Positions 21,861 to 23,295 of a DNA stretch of 23,295 bases are shown here, in pieces (the stretch's first letter is position 1; each line of letters begins with the position of its first letter). Position numbers and translations under genes: made by a program. The stretch spans positions 1 to 23,295 of the forward strand of contig CAKVLH010000019.1 of NCBI GenBank assembly GCA_934757245.1. The letters run 5' to 3'. The notes under the pieces are model-generated. The model was not told the DNA's origin, ran no database searches, and saw nothing but the letters and a program-made list of their open reading frames with translations. Source of the DNA: an uncultured Candidatus Melainabacteria bacterium (GTDB lineage: Bacteria; Cyanobacteriota; Vampirovibrionia; Gastranaerophilales; Gastranaerophilaceae).

Positions 21861-22490
21861 ATGAAAAGATATTTTATAATTTTAGTCGGAATAATGAGTT
21901 TAATATTATGCAATTCTGTTTTTGCTGACGAGATTTATTCAGTAAAAGATTTGGCAAAAATGGGAATTGTAGCAAATTCGCCAATATCAAAAACAGAATT
22001 AGAAAACGCTAATAAGGTTATGCAAAATGTTCATAACAAAACTGCAGAAGGCGTTAGAAACGGCAAAGGACCTTTCTATGCAGAGATTTATGACGCAAAC
22101 GGAAATTTGGTAATATCATCTTCTAATAGTGTCGTAGAAGATAATTGTTGTCTGCATCACGCAGAAATTAATACAATAAAAAAAGCTCACGAGAAGTTCA
22201 AAGAATACAGTTTAGCGCCGGAAAATTTAACAATCTATATTAACGCCGAACCCTGTATAATGTGCGCCGGAGCAATTATGTGGTCTGGAATCAAAACGGT
22301 TTGTTTTGGCGTTCCGTCAAGCGAAGTCGAAAGAATTACAGGGTTTGACGAAGGCTACAAACCTAATTGGATAAAAGAATTCAAAAAACGCGGAATTACG
22401 GTTTATGGAAACATCGAACAACAAGCCGGCGAAAAAGTACTTGAAGATTACGTAAACAGCGGTAGGAAAATTTATAAACCAAGAGGATAA
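21861..22490 (+). CDS. Exported cytidine/guanine-deaminase-fold protein
   Basis: A 209-residue protein with a Sec signal peptide (KRYFIILVGIMSLILCNSVFA, about 2-22, likely cut before DE). The mature part is a complete zinc deaminase domain of the CDA/TadA/guanine-deaminase group: HHAEINTI with the zinc His and proton-shuttle Glu, and EPCIMCAGAIMWSGI with the two zinc cysteines. The segment around GPFYAEIYDANGNLV and GFDEGYKPNWIKEF recalls guanine deaminase (GuaD) and TadA-like proteins. These enzymes normally work in the cytosol on free bases, nucleosides or tRNA; here the signal peptide places it outside. It may deaminate scavenged purines or cytidine, but the substrate is not determined. 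It stands alone, convergent with the next gene. Confidence 0.87.
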   Translation: MKRYFIILVGIMSLILCNSVFADEIYSVKDLAKMGIVANSPISKTELENANKVMQNVHNKTAEGVRNGKGPFYAEIYDANGNLVISSSNSVVEDNCCLHHAEINTIKKAHEKFKEYSLAPENLTIYINAEPCIMCAGAIMWSGIKTVCFGVPSSEVERITGFDEGYKPNWIKEFKKRGITVYGNIEQQAGEKVLEDYVNSGRKIYKPRG

Positions 22491-22561
22491 AAAGTAAGTG
22501 GGCAAGTATACCCAACCAACGCCCAATAAGGTTTTAATCTTCGTTTAAATTCCTAAAAAAA

Positions 22562-22579
22562 AAGAGCCAAATGGCTCTT
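22562..22579 (-). terminator. Intrinsic terminator (minus strand)
   Basis: Stem AAGAGCC/GGCTCTT with a 4-nt loop, followed on the minus strand by a run of nine T residues. It acts as a second terminator for the charged repeat protein gene. Confidence 0.75.
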
Positions 22580-22701
22580 GGAATTAAGAATAGCTGGAAG
22601 TATGAAAAAGATTTAATAATTATATTTAACTCCGATTGAGGTTGTGGCGCTATTCAACAGGTCGGCAATTCAAGATTGTCGAAGTGGGGAATATTAATAG
22701 A

Positions 22702-22737
22702 AAAAACGCATGATTTAAAATTAAATCATGCGTTTTT
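22702..22737. terminator. Bidirectional terminator
   Basis: A near-perfect 17-bp palindrome (22702-22718 with 22721-22737) with arm AAAAACGCATGATTTAA. T runs follow on both strands, so it serves both the deaminase gene and the charged repeat gene. Confidence 0.85.
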
Positions 22738-22768
22738 GGTTTTTAAGTTGTTGTTAGGTTAAGTATTT

Positions 22769-22792
22769 GTTGGGGTAGAAACCCCAACCTAC
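22769..22792 (-). repeat. REP-like GTAG hairpin
   Basis: Minus strand: GTAG, GTTGGGG, loop TTTCTA, CCCCAAC. It has the same layout as the elements at 11532-11608 and 19840-19871 with a different stem sequence, and lies 8 nt after the stop of the charged repeat gene. Confidence 0.6.
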
Positions 22793-22800
22793 TACATTAA

Positions 22801-23295
22801 CTATGCATCTTTTCGAAATTTGCTTTGTATTTTTCTAAAACAATTTTTTACTGAATCAACTTTTGAGTTTACAAAATGTCGAACATTTGCCTTGACATTT
22901 AAATACCCTAGCCTTAAATTATGTTGATTATAAAATTCATTCATTTCTTGTTCTTTTTGTCTATGCTGTTTTTCTACCCATTCTTGATTACGACGATCGC
23001 TTGCTTTACGTGCTTTTCGAGCGACTTCCGCATTATTTTCCTGCTCTTTTATCCATCTATCTGCTAGTCGCTTATCAGCAAGAGTATCAAGTTCATTTAA
23101 CCTATCTGCATTTTGAGAATAAAATTCATTCATTTCCACTTCTTTTTGTCTATCTCGTTTTTCTACCCATTCTTGATTACGGCGGTCGCTTGCTTTACGT
23201 GCTTTTCGAGCTACTGAAGCATCTTCTTCAAGAATGCGTAAACCTTCTTGAGTTTCTTTTTCATGCAACTCTTTATTCCAAAAATCACTATATTC
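22801..23295 (-). CDS. Charged helical repeat protein, N-terminus beyond the window
   Basis: The minus-strand frame is open from the right edge to the stop at 22801, giving 164 residues (EYSDFWNKELHEKE... onward); no start is needed inside the window, although a TTG at 23268 is in frame. It is very rich in Lys, Arg, Glu, Asp, Asn and Gln and predicted to be helical or coiled-coil. Two copies of a segment VARKARKASDRRNQEWVEK followed by RQKE-x-EMNEFY are 63 residues apart; at DNA level the copies are close to identical, so the duplication is recent, and more units may lie upstream. The C-terminus is basic (FRKIQSKFRKDA). I do not recognise the family; no membrane segment or signal is visible in this part. 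Confidence 0.75.
   Translation of the reverse strand, partial: EYSDFWNKELHEKETQEGLRILEEDASVARKARKASDRRNQEWVEKRDRQKEVEMNEFYSQNADRLNELDTLADKRLADRWIKEQENNAEVARKARKASDRRNQEWVEKQHRQKEQEMNEFYNQHNLRLGYLNVKANVRHFVNSKVDSVKNCFRKIQSKFRKDA

Larger units (their letters stand above)
22491..22800. other. 310-bp convergent gap with terminators and a REP-like hairpin
   Basis: No credible gene. It holds two terminators (22562-22579 and 22702-22737) and a GTAG hairpin at 22769-22792. A degenerate TGGGC...CCCA...GCCCA stretch near 22499-22527 looks like a decayed hairpin. I see nothing recognisable in about 22590-22700. Confidence 0.65.

Noticed and set aside
22590..22700. Possible gene relic or RNA in the convergent gap
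   Set aside because: No open frame, promoter or known RNA structure could be supported.

Overview
The window reads as a chromosomal segment from a low-GC, host-associated or anaerobic relative of Cyanobacteria, most likely class Vampirovibrionia/Melainabacteria (for example order Gastranaerophilales). The signs are a YidC with a large insert between the second and third transmembrane segments of its core, as I recall from cyanobacterial YidC; a bL34 of cyanobacterial flavour; isolated genes for flagella (fliD) and type IV pili (pilT); and dense palindromic repeats between genes. The lineage is an inference, not proven. I see no tRNA, rRNA, CRISPR array, transposase or phage gene.

Layout. 1-2783 (minus): a tightly overlapped operon of a membrane-anchored TPR protein, a GAF-like/GGDEF diguanylate cyclase and tsaE (cut by the window edge). 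2827-5019 (minus): queA and yidC. 5159-6552 (plus): ispG and a small exported protein, divergent from yidC. 6687-10044 (minus): pilT, a stand-alone GltD-type flavoprotein and an exported alpha/beta-hydrolase. 10286-11194 (plus): a helical-repeat protein resembling the MgtE N-terminal/FliG-like fold. 11609-13939 (minus): a 776-residue protein with an EF-hand and no signal peptide, preceded by a near-consensus sigma-28 (FliA) flagellar promoter. 14313-17303 (plus): a TPR protein with a very acidic tail, then recN 3 bp later. 17387-19435 (minus): rpmH and fliD. 19894-21783 (minus): an M49-like zinc peptidase. 21861-22490 (plus): a cytidine/guanine-deaminase-fold protein with a signal peptide. 22801-23295 (minus): a charged repeat protein cut by the right edge.

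How the parts relate. Housekeeping functions (tsaE, queA, rpmH, ispG, yidC, recN) are interleaved with motility and signalling genes (pilT, fliD, the cyclase, the sigma-28-driven gene). The strongest lead is the 776-residue protein. Its promoter is TAAA, 15 nt, then GCCGATAT, and it lacks a cleavable signal, so it looks like an unrecognised late-flagellar product that may leave the cell through the flagellar export apparatus.

Two further themes run through the window. Five genes have a -10 element only 6-11 nt before the start codon, which suggests leaderless transcripts. The long intergenic spaces are filled with repeats: GTAG-plus-hairpin (REP-like) elements at gene 3' ends, a C/G-rich composite element with a variable stem, and one copy of a CATTGCGA...GCAATCC-type palindrome.
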